A DNA stretch of 64,000 nt from Adiantum capillus-veneris (GCA_014529385.2 CM043964.1:132836420-132900419), one strand, 5' to 3'; counted from the stretch's first letter, positions 12,506 through 24,809 are shown. The notes: a model not told the origin generated them from the letters alone. Made by a program: numbers and translations.

Positions 12506-13656
12506 CAAACAGGTGTTTTATTTCCATTAGCATTGCCCTTATCTTTTTGCATCCATGCTTGTCTGGTTTGATTGTGATTGGTAGCATAATATTCAGCGCA
12601 TTTGCTTAGTATCAAACATTTAATTCAATGTAATGTTTTGTCATAATCACTTGTCTAGGTTTAAAAATCAAGCAGTCCGACTAAGCTAGTTTGACCAAGT
12701 TAGGTATTAGAGATCTTCTCTTAATACCATGGGGAATGCCTTCCTAATAAGCAATGGTTACTTAGGTTCTTAATCCGATTTAGGCAGCATTGTATGAAAT
12801 GTACTAGGGCTTTCTAGTGGGCTTAACCCTAGTGACCTTTAGCTTAAGTATTATAAAGGGAGTTTACTAATGTGATGAGCCTGGGGAGGGTAATAGTGTT
12901 ATATGACCCCCCAAAGTTACAAAATTTAAATGCTGAAAATGAACAAACAAAAAATCAAAGTGCCACAATGTAAAATTTTAAGCTGAAAGAGAAATCTCGG
13001 CTTGATTTGGTACTTCACTCACATGTATTGCCTATGGTACTAGAGCCCTAGAGGTTCCCAGTGTGGGCGCTTTTCCTTGAGAAGCAAAAAACCCAAGGCA
13101 TACAAAATAAGCACACACATCAAAACTGAATCAATGTGAAAAGACTTTGGGGGGTCAAAGAAAAAGTAATCAGTCAGGCGATGATTTCATGAGAAATTCC
13201 TTTTATGGTAGCTTAACTACAAGGTTTTCTAGATATAGCCTCTAGTCAGCCCTCGAACATGAATACTTGGCTCTCGCGATTAAACAACTTAATTGACCAC
13301 AGAAAATTAAGAAGCTTACCCATGGTATTAATATTCGATCTCTAGTGCTTTTCGACCGTCAAATTAGCGACCCCAGACTTGTTTTATTTTCTACCTTTAC
13401 ATCTGTTTATGCATTTGATTACATTGCAATTTAATGTTCATTGCTACCAAATTGTTTGAAATTCTTTTACCAATCAATTTTTCTACCTAAAACTGCATAT
13501 GCTTTTTAAGAGAATGCAATTACTGTGCCAATGTTGTTTGATTTTGCAGTGTCTGAAGAAGGCTAAGGACATTCATCTCAAATGCTCTTCCACCTCGACG
13601 ACCCAGCTTCAACTCAATAGCTTCCGAGGACGGAATCTACATCAGGAAGGGGGGCA
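12506..13656. other. Unassigned repeat-derived DNA ending in a purine tract
   Basis: No coding region is recognised. A perfect 14 bp inverted repeat (12904-12917 and 13144-13157) brackets 254 bp and is listed separately. The last ~100 bases (13560-13656) end with GGAAGGGGGGCA directly before an LTR start, so they are the 3' end of a second retroelement whose coding part is lost. Confidence 0.5.
12904..13157. repeat. 254 bp segment with perfect 14 bp terminal inverted repeats (MITE-like)
   Basis: TGACCCCCCAAAGT at 12904-12917 is the exact reverse complement of 13144-13157. The interior is A/T-rich and non-coding. Size and structure resemble a MITE, but the flanks show no clear target-site duplication, so the family is unknown. 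Confidence 0.45.
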
Positions 13657-13938
13657 TGTTAACCCTCACGGCACACGGAGACCGTAACCGTATTATGTAT
13701 TTGATAGAGTCAGGTATCGGGCTTGTCGGACCAATAGGAAAAGGGTAAGAGTGATCGCCGATGAGAGGCGCACTCTAACACGAACATGCTAGGGTTAGTT
13801 GGCTAAGCATGGGCGCCCAAGTGTGAATGGGGTGAGCTCCTATAAAAGCCAACTAAACCTAATTTTTACTCATTCTCTCATTTGTGCAATAGAAGAGTGC
13901 TCTTGCTCCATCTCCATCTTCTTCTTCTTCACCTCCTC

Positions 13939-13971
<33 letters not shown>

Positions 13972-14222
13972 GGAGAGTGTGTGTGCGATCGAGCATTACG
14001 AAGGCACGACGGCGGCGAAGCGGTTGAGCACGGCACGACTGCAGCTTCTTCTTCATCGTGGCGAGGAATCCACCACGAAGGCGAGCGTAGAGCGGTGAGT
14101 GACACACCCTTTGTTCTCTTGAGCTTGCTAGTTTAGGCTTGTTGTGTGCTTGGAGCCGTTTGTGGCTCGCACATGGTGTATTGGCAAGTCCCTTGCTTCG
14201 ACAGTGCGGCAAGGAGCGCACA
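13657..14222 (+). repeat. LTR of a second retroelement, with TATA box
   Basis: It starts with TGTTAAC right after the purine tract at 13644-13656 and has a clear TATA box (TATAAAAG at 13841-13848). A transcribed leader with a GT/GA microsatellite (13938-13982) follows. The right edge is set where the CACTA sequence begins (CTTTGCGTACAG at about 14223). The end bases are not certain. Confidence 0.65.
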
Positions 14223-16280
14223 CTTTGCGTACAGTTGCATTAGGCCCACTAGTAATAACTCTGAACCACTTGACATCAAAGATAAAAGTATCAAACTTTC
14301 TGAAGCTAATCTTCAAAATGTCTTGGATGTAGCCAAAGTATTCAAGCTGACCAATCTGTGTGTTTTCATCACTGGCACTGGCCCGACTTTCTTGGACGAA
14401 GCTTGCTCTAACCCCACTATTGAAGGTCACCCTTCGTTTGTCTATCCGCTACACTCTAAAGTGTCTCCCATGGGACCACAAAGCTCCATATTTGTGATAC
14501 TACAAGCACATAAATCACATAGTTTAGGGTTTACTAAAGCAATGTAGACCATATGGATTTTTTAAAAAGAAGTTGTAGAAATACTTACATGCCAGTCGCA
14601 ACCCCTTGACATCTCCTCCTCTTCTTCAGTAATCAACACTCTGTTTCGCTTTGCCTTTGAAATTTGTTGCATCTAACCATCTACCAGTAGGAAAGTCTGG
14701 CAGCTTCGATCTGAACATGGTTAGGATAAGGCAGGTTCCTAGTGGCACGATTGCGCTTGAACTGCAAACGTTATGTAATATGTCGTTGCTTTTCCTCTTC
14801 GTAATTCTCTAACCACTTTTGCATTGCCTCTGAGTTGAGTAGACAGAATCTCATAACCTTTTCTCGCATTCTGAGATCCATCTTTCTCATTATGCCTTGT
14901 CCTTGCGGCTCGTCCCCTGTAACCTTGGCGTTGGTCTCATTAGTCCACAATCGGGGCATCTCTGGATCAATTGAACCCAAGAACTCACTGATGAAAACTA
15001 GAGACTCTTGAACAAGCCATCCTTCAGCCATGCTACCCTCAGGACGAGCTCTTTGACGAATGAAACCCTTTAAAGTCTTCATGAATCTCTCCAAGAAGAA
15101 CATCCATCTGCTGTTGACGGTTCCAGCAACTACAACTTCATCGACCACATGCACAAGCAAATGCATTTGGATGGTAAGAATGTTCGTTGGAAAATACTTC
15201 TCCACCATACACTCTGCTTCGATTGCATTCAAGCGAGCTCCATCTATGATGTCTTTTCTTATCTCTTTTGATGAGATCCAACACAATAGCTCACTAATTT
15301 TATAAATGGTACATCTGATGTCATCTGTCAGACAATCTTTTATGGCAATTGGTAAGATAAACTATAAAAATTTGTGCCAATCATGCGACTTAAGCCCACT
15401 AAGATTGTCATCTCTAGTAAAGGCCGTTTTCAAACATCGCATGCACCCAGTAGGAGTCTGGAAAGAAGATATGGTCTTCTTCACTTGTTGCTCTTCAGCA
15501 CGACTCAAAACACATGGACCTTTTGGAATAGCATACGCTCCATTGGACTTTAGTCGAGGCCACATCTCTGGCACTCAACCCACAGCCTGTAGGTCATCTC
15601 TCTGAGCTTTGCTCTCCCTTTTTCCAGTAATGGTCTTCCATATGATCTCTCCCACATTCTTAAAAATGTGCATTGGGTCGAGCAGATAATTAATAAGCAA
15701 ATCACTCCAGTACGGCAGTTCGTGAAAAATAGACAATCTCTTCATGCTGGGTGGGTTAAAATCTCCAGTTTGTAGCCACATGTTCTTCCAGTCACTCGCC
15801 TTTAGTGGATGCATGTCGTGTTTACATATGTTTGGCCCACGTACCTCATGCCCTTCAGGCAAAAATCAACCAAGCTCTTCGTAGACTGTCTTGCCTAGGT
15901 AATCAGAGCGGCGAAAGCCAAGTCGAGGACCACATTTTGGACCTGCATTATTCCTAGAGTAGCTCAATCCTGTAAACAATAAAGAAAGAAATTAGTAGGG
16001 CACAATTAGCTATGATGCAGATTTGTATATAAGTTAAGGTTTCATGATACTAACCTGAACACTCACCAAAACCTGGCCGATCGTGCATGGTCCACATAAG
16101 AATGCCTTGCACATGGGCATGTCGCCGTCCAATCGGTTGGGACATGTCAACCACATCAATCCCTGACCACAATATTTGAAGCTCTTCTATAAGTGGTGCC
16201 AGATAGACGTCCATGTTCTTTGCTTTGTACTTTCCTAGGACAATGAGTGACAGTAATAGATGGCCTTTCTTGATAGTCAG
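14223..16280 (-). pseudogene. CACTA (En/Spm) TNP2 transposase fragment, copy 1
   Basis: This is collinear with 52347-54390 and very similar. On the minus strand it contains Transposase_21-like blocks (KAKNMDVYLAPLIEELQILW at about 16230; LPYWSDLLINYLLDPMHIFKNV at about 15715). It continues with a DUF4218-like block (HLLVHVVDEV, RWMFFLERFMKTLKGF, RARPEGSMAEGW; 15286-14771) and the start of a DUF4216-like block (EYFGYIQDIL; 14430-14223). Two in-frame stops, near 15574 and 15361, occur at the same places as in the other copy. The fragment lacks its transposase N-terminus, which reappears in part at 21411-21624. It is truncated on the left by an LTR and interrupted at 16280 by the long-LTR gag element. 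Confidence 0.9.
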
Positions 16281-17299
16281 TGAGGCGGTCCGGGGCGGGC
16301 AACAAGAGAGGCGACCTCTAAACACCCCTCAAGGCTCCCGTGCTGCTCAATTGGGGCTGGGGCAACCACAAGCACAACACAACAACAAACCCACAGCCAA
16401 ACCCAAACAAGATAGGGGCACCACCTAGTTATGGTATGCGAACTAGGACGCAAGAGAGATTTTGGCACAACCAAGAAGATGCACCACACAACACACACAA
16501 GCAACCTCACACCAAGACACACATGAAATGGACCAGAGAGAGCTAGAGCAAAGGGAAGAGAGAGAGGAAAGGATCTTGCGTAATACCTTATTTGTGACTT
16601 GCAAATGGAGATGGTTCATTATGATGCTATCGTAGAACTTGTACAAAACTCACTCAATGCTTAGTGATTGCTAATCATTGCCAAAACACACACACACTGT
16701 CTTAGGGTGTGGGAGACCTCTCACCACAATACCCTCTTACAATGGACACAAAACTGGCAATGAAAAACACACTAAAACACTTTCTAAAATCAAGATCAAC
16801 CGATAAAAACTCAAAATACACAAGTCACCTTGAATTCACCAAACCGTATTACACAAATGGAAGGACGAAGATTTGAACGTCGAATCACGCCTTTGATGCA
16901 CCAAACCTCGATTTATTGATGATGAAGGAGCATGTACAATAGTGGTTTTGAGATTTGTGGAACTCACGCTCTCTCACTTGCAATGTGTAGCTTGAAGGCT
17001 TCTCTCACACCAAGAGTGAAGCTCACAAGTGGTTGCTACACCTAAGTCTCTCCTCACGCATAGAGTGTTGGGGTGCTATGTGAGATGTTGGAAGTTGTTT
17101 TACAAGAAGGAGAGGGGCCTATTTATAGGTTGGAGACCCCTCATTAAGATTATTAGAAATCCTAATTTACAAGCTAACAAATCAGGATTATGATTTTTTT
17201 GAATATCAAAACATTGCGGGCCTTCTTTGTCTGCTTGAGTCATGGGTGTGGGCTCAAAAGAGAGCATTATTGATGGTAGATAAGGTGAAAGTAAGTAAG

Positions 17300-17358
<59 letters not shown>

Positions 17359-18942
17359 ACTATACACATGTCTTGAGGTGAGGTTTCTTTTATGGTTAGG
17401 TCAATGGCTATTTTGTGTTAGTATGTTAGTGGTTAGTGTTAGTAATCACTAGAAAGTTAATGTTACATTTACAATGGGTAGAATGAGGTGGATGGTTGAA
17501 TTAAGATGGTTGAATGAAGTGAGCAAATCCTTGTGATGGTGAAGCTTGAAGAAGTTTTGGACTTACTTGTGTAGGTTCTCAAAATGACTATCGATCTTCT
17601 TCTTCGTCTTCACTTCTTTACGCCACCGCCGCCAAGGTTGATTATCGTGATGAAAATGGTAATTCCATTGATGGGATATCTTGATTTGCAGAGGTTAATC
17701 ATGGTACACATGCTGAATTTATGTATATATATATAAGGGGTAAGATGGAATTGTACTTTGGAAGTAATAGAGAGAGGCATAGAGATGGTGTATGTACATG
17801 GAGAGCTCATATGAGAGCTATGGAAGTAAGTGGGGAGGTTAATGGTGAAGAAGGTGAGAAAAACCATTGAAGGTGCAGGTTTGAGTGAGGGATTGAGAGG
17901 AATGTGTGTGTGTGTGTGTGTAGAAGTGTGGAAAGAGGTGAGAGAAGACTATAGGCTACTTGTGAGAAAAGTGGGCAGACTGGGGTCCACTCAAAAAACC
18001 ATATCTCACCGCTGGTAGCTCCAAAAATCATGAAAAAATTTGAGGTGATTATTCAGAGCGTAGGCTACATTTTCTCTTTTGACCACCGCTCCAAATTCGG
18101 AGTGGAGATAGTGCCAAAATTTTAGTGGACCCCTCCTTTGTTGAATTTGTACAATGCATCCAAGAGTGAGCCCCTCCTTTGTCATATTATAATACAAAGC
18201 ATCCAAGTTGCCCTTGACCCATGCATGGAGGAGGATTATTGGTGAATAAAGAAATATATACATGGTGGGACTAGTGTATGGACTATTCATGGACTTTAGC
18301 TCAATGAGCACATGGTGTTAGAATAATGAGTAAAAATAATAATAAAAGTATGGAGGAGTTATGGATATGGAAAGATATTGGAATCATATGATATGGTCCC
18401 TCTTTGAATTATTTTGGGTGAAAGAGGAAAAGGTATGCAAGTAAATAATATAATAAACGTGGCCAATGAGTAGAAATCAATTTTTTGTTTTCACGAGGGT
18501 GAGGGTGAAAATGTGAGAGTGATTTGTATAAAGGAAAAATATAAGATTAGAGTATGTACATATTCGCAAAAAATATACTTATGGTGTAAAAGGATGAAAG
18601 AAGGTGTACATAGGTTTAATAAAACACACACCTAAGTAGAAATATTTAAATAAAATACCAAAATAATTATAAAAAATCCCTATATTTAGGCCATATATAC
18701 AATGAAATATTTACACACAAAGAGGCCATAATATACTTTTATTTTTTTATTTTTTATTTTTTTGGCTCAACTAGCCCCGTGACTAGCTAGCTGAGGGTTT
18801 TTAAGAAGATATGGGAAAAGCCCCCTAACTCACACACGCCTATGTACAGTGAAATGGTAGGGATAGCCATAGCGTTTGGGTGAATTTGGTAGGGTGAGGT
18901 AGCTTACTACGGCAATTATGGAAAGCCGGAAAACGGCTATCA
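16281..18942 (-). repeat. Very long (2.66 kb) 3' LTR of a gag-only retroelement
   Basis: On the minus strand the LTR starts TGATAGCCG at 18942, directly after a purine tract (plus-strand 18943-18957), and ends CCGCCTCA at 16281, next to CACTA sequence. A promoter-like CTATAAATAGG lies at about 17118-17128 on the minus strand, dividing a ~1.8 kb U3 from a ~0.8 kb R-U5. A (GA)n tract occupies 17304-17356. No matching 5' LTR is present; 340 bp of CACTA sequence is also missing on that side, so one deletion may have removed both. Confidence 0.65.
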
Positions 18943-18991
18943 TTAGCCTCCCCCCCCTAGATAATGGTACATTCATGTACCATTTATCCGA

Positions 18992-21181
18992 TCATACAAC
19001 ATGTAGATTGTGTAACGTCTGTCTTTGTCTGCTCTCATCTTTGAAGAACCTTTGTTGTATGATTAAAAAACCTTGTGTGATATGAAAGGTTCTTGGAGAC
19101 AATAGCAGGATGAAATAAAGTGACGGAGTAAACCTCCTCCATCGAGAAAGTTTCCATAAGCACCCCCCAGGATCAAAGATCTTGAAATATGTTTCCCAAA
19201 GCGAGATGTATGGTATAGAATCACTTACTGATTTTGATTGAAGAAACTTGTAGATTTTACTGTTGTCCATCATTGCATCTATCACTATGAATGTGATATA
19301 AAAGATTGGTTGCTCTTCTTCGTGTATAAAGTTGATGTATCTGCTACGATCTTCAAGAGCTTGTATGAGCGAATTCCTGAACTGTAGCTCATAAAATTCA
19401 GTCAACCTGGGTAGGCTCACCAAGTCAAAAATTATATGGCCTTCATGATTTAGGAAAGCTTGATCCATGCTTCCAGCTGCTATTGGATGGTATTGCAAAT
19501 AGTTTACCACATAGGTAGATAACAGAGGAAGGTTTCTTTTGCCTCCAACACATTGGAAGAGAATAGATTTTGGTACTGATTGATGAAATATCCACATGTA
19601 GCAATAAAAAAGTTTTTCATCTATGATGAAGACTAGAAGCATCACAATGTGCGACCTCCATACACCAAAGAACCAAGTGAAGAAGATTTGGAAACATCCG
19701 TTTATCAACAAGTATTCATGTCCTCTTCCACTTAAGAAGGTATAGTGTCCCCGATGAAAGGTATATGTGAAGAGAGGAGAAGTTGACCTTGAAGAGGTGA
19801 AACCCAATGTGAAGATGATTGGGGCTTCAAAAGCTTGGATTTCCTTGCTAAGAGATTGTCCCATGAATGAAGAGCCACCCACTAAAACACCATTGGAGAG
19901 AATGATACCCTTTTGATAGTTTCCTTTTATGATTTTATGTTTTACTACTCTCCCATGTTCTTCATCCCCTTCTAAGCCCCCCCTTTGGCAAGGTTGTAAC
20001 TCCTCACATTGTACCACCTCAAAGGTTGATGGAATACTGTTTGATTTTGTGAAACATTTGGCTTCTTGCATGATAGGTTCCTCTATTCTTAACATACATG
20101 GGTCATACCCATGCTTTTCAACATCCTCAAACACTTCTTCAAGATTATCCTCACCTGGATTCAACTCACACTCTTCTACTTTGTTTTGGAGTTGGCATTC
20201 CATGTACACAATCATCTCTTTATGATCAATGTGGTCTATGATCTCTCCACCTATGATTTCATCTTCTTCTTCACTCTCTTCTTTTAGACAAGATACACTC
20301 TCAGAACATTCCATAAGATCAAGGTTACCTTCAAGGTCTTCATTCTCCATAGAGTCATGTTGCACAAAAGCTTCGTCTGCTCGGACTAGAAATTGATCCT
20401 CCGCCAAAGGGTTGGATATATCCATTATTGAATCATCAATGCCATTTGAGATATCTTGTGTCGATTTTTGAATGCTTGTTATAAAGGTAGAAGAAAGAGA
20501 TTCCACATTTGAATCTTGGCCACACACTTTAGCACTTGAATAATCAGTTGGCATGTAAGTAACTTCTTCAACATTTGTCGGAGTAGAAGGAGACAAGTAT
20601 GGCAAAGGAGATGACTCCTTGATAGAAACACTTTCATGATGGTTGGATCTTCCAGCATGATGGAAACCATTTTTGATGTAGAAGTACTTGTGAAACTTCC
20701 TTCGGGCAATAGTGACCGCTTCTTCAAAGGTAGAGGGTCCACTACAAGTAACCTTAGTCTTTAGGAAAGGAGACAAACCCGAAATAAATTGCTCCATTTT
20801 TACATAATCTGGAAATGTAGAACTAAATCCACATCCTCCCCATTGACGAGAAAAAAATTCCTCATAAGCATAGTAGTCTTCACCGTGTTGTTGAAGTCTC
20901 CCTAATGAAGCCCATGATGTCTCTGTTGTTGGAATTTTAGAGAATCTGGTCTTCAAAGCTTTGGAAATTTCGGTATACCCATCTTCAATCTGAGAAGACA
21001 TACTCCAAAACCATTGCTCAGCGTTGCCTCTAAGGCATAGCAATAGAAAATTCCCTTTTTCAATGTCATCCCTTTTACCAAGGATACGACAAACCATTCT
21101 AAAATCAGCAAGAAAATCATCAACATCTTCTTCTAGATTTCCGAAGAAGATTGGGATATCATCAAAGGTATAGCGTGTCAT
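18992..21181 (-). CDS. Gag-like protein of a non-autonomous LTR element (729 codons)
   Basis: The N-terminal ~170 residues match the retrotransposon gag (capsid) pattern: FFGNLEEDVDDFLADFRMVC, then KGNFLLLCLRGNAEQWFWSM, a KTRFSK block and MEQFISGLSPFLKTKV. A long acidic, serine-rich middle (about residues 190-400) and a ~300-residue aromatic C-terminal part follow. The latter includes hydrophobic stretches around FFTWFFGVWRSHIVMLLVFII and matches nothing I recognise. There is no zinc knuckle, protease, reverse transcriptase or integrase before the 3' purine tract and LTR. This organisation resembles TR-GAG type non-autonomous retroelements, which depend on a partner's enzymes. The frame is uninterrupted over 2.2 kb, unlike its neighbours. 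The C-terminal part could be a captured host fragment or a spacer that happens to stay open. Confidence 0.65.
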   Translation of the reverse strand: MTRYTFDDIPIFFGNLEEDVDDFLADFRMVCRILGKRDDIEKGNFLLLCLRGNAEQWFWSMSSQIEDGYTEISKALKTRFSKIPTTETSWASLGRLQQHGEDYYAYEEFFSRQWGGCGFSSTFPDYVKMEQFISGLSPFLKTKVTCSGPSTFEEAVTIARRKFHKYFYIKNGFHHAGRSNHHESVSIKESSPLPYLSPSTPTNVEEVTYMPTDYSSAKVCGQDSNVESLSSTFITSIQKSTQDISNGIDDSIMDISNPLAEDQFLVRADEAFVQHDSMENEDLEGNLDLMECSESVSCLKEESEEEDEIIGGEIIDHIDHKEMIVYMECQLQNKVEECELNPGEDNLEEVFEDVEKHGYDPCMLRIEEPIMQEAKCFTKSNSIPSTFEVVQCEELQPCQRGGLEGDEEHGRVVKHKIIKGNYQKGIILSNGVLVGGSSFMGQSLSKEIQAFEAPIIFTLGFTSSRSTSPLFTYTFHRGHYTFLSGRGHEYLLINGCFQIFFTWFFGVWRSHIVMLLVFIIDEKLFYCYMWIFHQSVPKSILFQCVGGKRNLPLLSTYVVNYLQYHPIAAGSMDQAFLNHEGHIIFDLVSLPRLTEFYELQFRNSLIQALEDRSRYINFIHEEEQPIFYITFIVIDAMMDNSKIYKFLQSKSVSDSIPYISLWETYFKIFDPGGCLWKLSRWRRFTPSLYFILLLSPRTFHITQGFLIIQQRFFKDESRQRQTLHNLHVV

Positions 21182-21410
21182 AGTCTCTCAATGCTAGAAC
21201 CACACAAAGATTAGTTCCAAACAATCATCAACTAACTACACAAAGTTTTGAAAGGTCTTTCAGCATGAATTCTAGATTCTTATGTGAAAATGTTTTTTTC
21301 CTTTCTTATGTTATGCATAATCCGAACCATATTCTAGATCAATTTTTGTTTCCTTGAAATTAACCTCGGTCATACATGTTTTCATGATTCACATAATCTA
21401 CACGATTATG
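21182..21410. other. Leader remnant of the gag-only element
   Basis: This lies upstream (minus strand) of the gag ORF. No LTR or unambiguous primer-binding site is present; TGGAACTAATC at about 21206-21216 on the minus strand might be one. It ends where CACTA sequence restarts (about 21411). Confidence 0.4.
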
Positions 21411-21624
21411 TCTATATCTGTTTGATCCACACTTGGGACACTGTACTAGATCTATGTACTCATTTCAAAAGAGTATACAATCCTTAGGACATGCATGGAT
21501 TTTATGATAATCCATGCCCAAGCTGGTAAGAATCTTTTTGGCAGCAGGTCGGGAGGGAGGCATGTGATTGCCTTCTGGCAAAATTTGCTCGTTTAGCAAC
21601 CTGTCAATACATCACCACATCAAA
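21411..21624 (-). pseudogene. CACTA TNP2 fragment, N-terminal zinc-binding region, copy 1
   Basis: Matches 54727-54941. The minus strand encodes the TNP2 block YHKIHACPK followed by a CPKCGSNRY-like motif. Compared with the other CACTA copy, about 340 bp is missing between this piece and the one ending at 16280, and everything beyond 54942 is gone. It joins Ty3 element A directly at 21625. Confidence 0.85.
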
Positions 21625-23351
21625 AGCCCCCTGGTTATCTTCTCCATGGCAATAGGCTATGTGTTACCCATTCCCTTCGTGAGAAAGTTATGTATGAATC
21701 CCATGCTCCTCCATATGCGGGGCATAGAGGTATTCAACCTACTCTCCGAGGAGTGGAGACGTACTTCTATTGGCCTACCATGAAAGTGGACATACAAGAG
21801 TATGTTTCAAAATGTGTAGTATGCCAAAAAACCAAGTATGATAGAGGAAAGCAACCTGGATTACTCCAGCCATTGCCTACTCCAAATTCACCATGGGAGA
21901 GTATATCCATGGATTTCATCTTTGGATTACCCAAGTCTATCCATGGGAATACAGGAATATGGACAATAGTCGACAGGTTTAGCAAGCAAGCGCATTTTAT
22001 TCCTGTCAAAAAGACTATTAAGGCACATCAAATGGCAACTCTCTTCATATCTCAGATTTTCAAGCACCATGGATTACCCACATCCATCGTGTCAGATAGA
22101 GATCCTAGAATAACCAGTAATTTCTGGAAAGGTCTCTTTGAAAATCTAGGAACAAGATTGAATTTCTCTTCGGCCTATCACCCACAAACGGATGGCCAAA
22201 GTGAAATAGCCAATCTTACGATACTCGATCTACTCAAGACTTATGTTACCGACATAGATCAACGCTCGTAGTGGGAAAAGTACTTACCTCTTGTAGAGTA
22301 TGCCTACAATAATACTGTATATACTTCTACGGGAAAAGCACCTTTCGAGATCATTGAGGGAAGACCTAAAAGTCCCTTGCTACTCAAAGTACATGGGAAG
22401 ATCTTCGCCGCCGATGAGTATAGCCGTGACCTACAAGAATCTTTTCAAAAGATTAGGGAGGCTATATCCATCTCTCAACAAAGGCAAAACGTTGCTGCTG
22501 ATAAGCACAGAAGAGCCTTAATGTTCAAAGAAAATGATTGGGTCTTACTCAAGTTTCCTAAGGCTCGACTAAGGCAAACGACCGGCAAAAATCCTACGGG
22601 CCATCAAAAGTATTATGCTAAACTAGCAAAAAGATACTATGGTCCTTTCCAAATCTTGAAGCCCATCAATGAGACGGCTTATCAACTCAAGTTGCCCAAA
22701 CATTGGCTTATACACAATGCCTTTCATGTAAGCCTACTTAAGCCCTACAAAGGAGAGCCACCAACTGAACCAATTATTGAAGACCCTCCCGTAGTTGAAG
22801 ACCAAGAAGAGGTGCTACAACCCGAAGCTGTCCTTCGGCATGAAGACAAGGTACTACGACATGGTAAGATTATCCGACGGTATCTTATTGAGTTCAAAAA
22901 TTATCCTTTTGAAGATGCTAGATGGATGCAAGGAGTACAGCTTAAGGATAGTATGAACCTTGTCAATGCTTACAATGCTACATTAGAGTAAGCAAATGTA
23001 CAAATTTCTTTTAAATGACTCATGTTTTTTGTCTTATAAGACTAGTCCTCTTTTTAATTGTGCACAAAGTTAACTAGTATGCATGCTTACAATCATGTTT
23101 GTGATGACAACGTCTCTCAAACACCAAGTAGAATTTGTCACTCTACTCTGGGAGAATGAAATGGACTAAAGAGCTGACATGCTTGCGGCAGCTACATCTT
23201 CCAAGCACCAAATGGATTAGTTATCCATCTTGGAAAGATGTCGTAGGGTAAAAAGGGATCCTCTACCCGCTAAGTAAAATTGACTAATGACTAAGACTTT
23301 ATCTCTTCTACCTCATAGTCGAGGACGACTATGATTTCAAGAGAGAGGTAA
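21625..23351 (+). pseudogene. Ty3/gypsy element A: integrase and 3' end of pol, 5' truncated
   Basis: From 21625 the sequence matches element B's pol between RNase H and integrase. The frame 21690-22991 carries the zinc-binding HHCC region (ending CVVCQKTK), the integrase core with MDFIFGLP, SDRDPRITSNFW and AYHPQTDGQSE (the D,D,E residues), and a C-terminal chromodomain-like tail (IEFKNYPFEDARWMQGVQL). A TAG at 22269 replaces the glutamine codon present in element B. Otherwise the frame stays open. The polypurine region is at 23326-23351. Gag, protease, reverse transcriptase and 5' LTR are absent, lost at the junction with the CACTA fragment. Confidence 0.92.
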
Positions 23352-23757
23352 TGTCATAAAATCTAATATCTGACCAACCCAAATGATTTTCTCATATTAA
23401 ACTGATCATTTAATGTGGGAGAAAAAACGGGAACAAGGGTTAAGATATAAATGATGTTATAGATCTATTTAAACACGGGGCCAATGGTAAAGGGGCCCAT
23501 ATGAGAAAAGGTCTATCAAAGAGAAAGGCTAACTAATGGAGCAAAAGACCTTAGGGTTGTCTTCATTAAAGCATCCAAAGGTAAGTGTTAAAAGCTTTAG
23601 CACATAGTCTTTAAAATTTTACTCTTTAGTCACTAAAGTCCAAGCAGGCAAGGGGGTAGCTTGCTTAAGCTAGGGCTATGCTTAAGCAGGGGGGCTGCTT
23701 GCTTACCAAGTTCAAAATACTTTCTATTCAAGAGGGGGCCAGCCCTACAAGGGGGGT

Positions 23758-23799
<42 letters not shown>

Positions 23800-24003
23800 A
23801 TAGTAAGTGAGCACCTCACCAAGGACCCATACCCTTATGAAAGGAAAGGGGCCACTTGTCAAGTGTAGAGACACACTACTCAAGCAGGTAGGGGGTGTGC
23901 TTAAGCAAGGGCTGTGCTTAAGCAAGGGGGGTGCTAGCTTAGCCTCACAAAGAGAAAGAAGGACACTCTTCAAGAGGCTACACACCTTGCCCAATAGGAG
24001 CCC

Positions 24004-24066
<63 letters not shown>

Positions 24067-24809
24067 GAGTCTACCACAAGCTCTCTCTCATTCATTCTTC
24101 CCTTCACACACTCTTGTGAAGCAAGGATTCCATCTCCTTCTCCAAGCTTAAGAAGTTGAGTGCCTACTACCACAAGCTCTTGGCTATGGATGCAAATCCA
24201 CACAAGAGAATGCTTATGCTTGCTTACCAATCTCTCTAATCTCCATTAACTCTATGCTAAGCTATGCTACAAGAGCTATGAGTGATTATGTGCAAGGGGT
24301 TATTTCTTTCTAGTAGAGCTACTTCTACTTCTCTCTTCTTCCTCACTCCCTGCTAGCTCTCCTCACCTTTCATGGTGTTTGAGGTCTTGGGATTGAGGCT
24401 GGGCATTTTTCAAGCTCATGCTAATCATGTTTATTGTTGTAGTTATGTTAATGCTTGGTGAGTGAAGCTTACCATCTTCATCTCATCAAGAAGGTCTCAA
24501 GGAACACAAACAGTTGTATTGTAAACAAGTCTTCCGTCATGGAAGAATCTATAATAAAAATTCCTATTGGAGAGGGGACCGGCTCCAACTAATCCGGTCC
24601 TCTATTGGTGTCAATTTCTCTAAACTCTCACTCTCTTTTACAAGTATTGATCATGCCATGTTAATGAAGTAATGTGTTAAGTGTTGCTCTCTCTATCCAA
24701 GCACTTTCTTTCTCACTATACATCTACACACTAAAGAATACCCAAGGAAATGCTCAATATGTTATTTAGTTTACGCTTCAACTCAAGTTAAAAGGCTAAT
24801 TCCATTACA
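23352..24809 (+). repeat. 3' LTR of Ty3 element A
   Basis: This 1,458 bp LTR runs from TGTCATAAAATC to ATTACA. It is collinear with the LTR of element C (60177-61552). It contains a 46-base G tract broken by one T (23751-23796) and a (CT)n tract at 24006-24061. Its right end lies inside the integrase gene of element B, in opposite orientation, so A inserted into B. The five bases after it (CTCAG) are the expected target duplication, but the left partner is lost. Confidence 0.92.

Noticed and set aside
14041-14222. Short plus-strand frames beside the CACTA fragment as an extra gene
   Set aside because: They run from the LTR into CACTA sequence and are antisense to the transposase; no domain is present.
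23760-23796. G tract as an assembly gap or vector artefact
   Set aside because: The same LTR position in element C also carries a G tract (19 bases), so it is a real feature, though its length may be unreliable.
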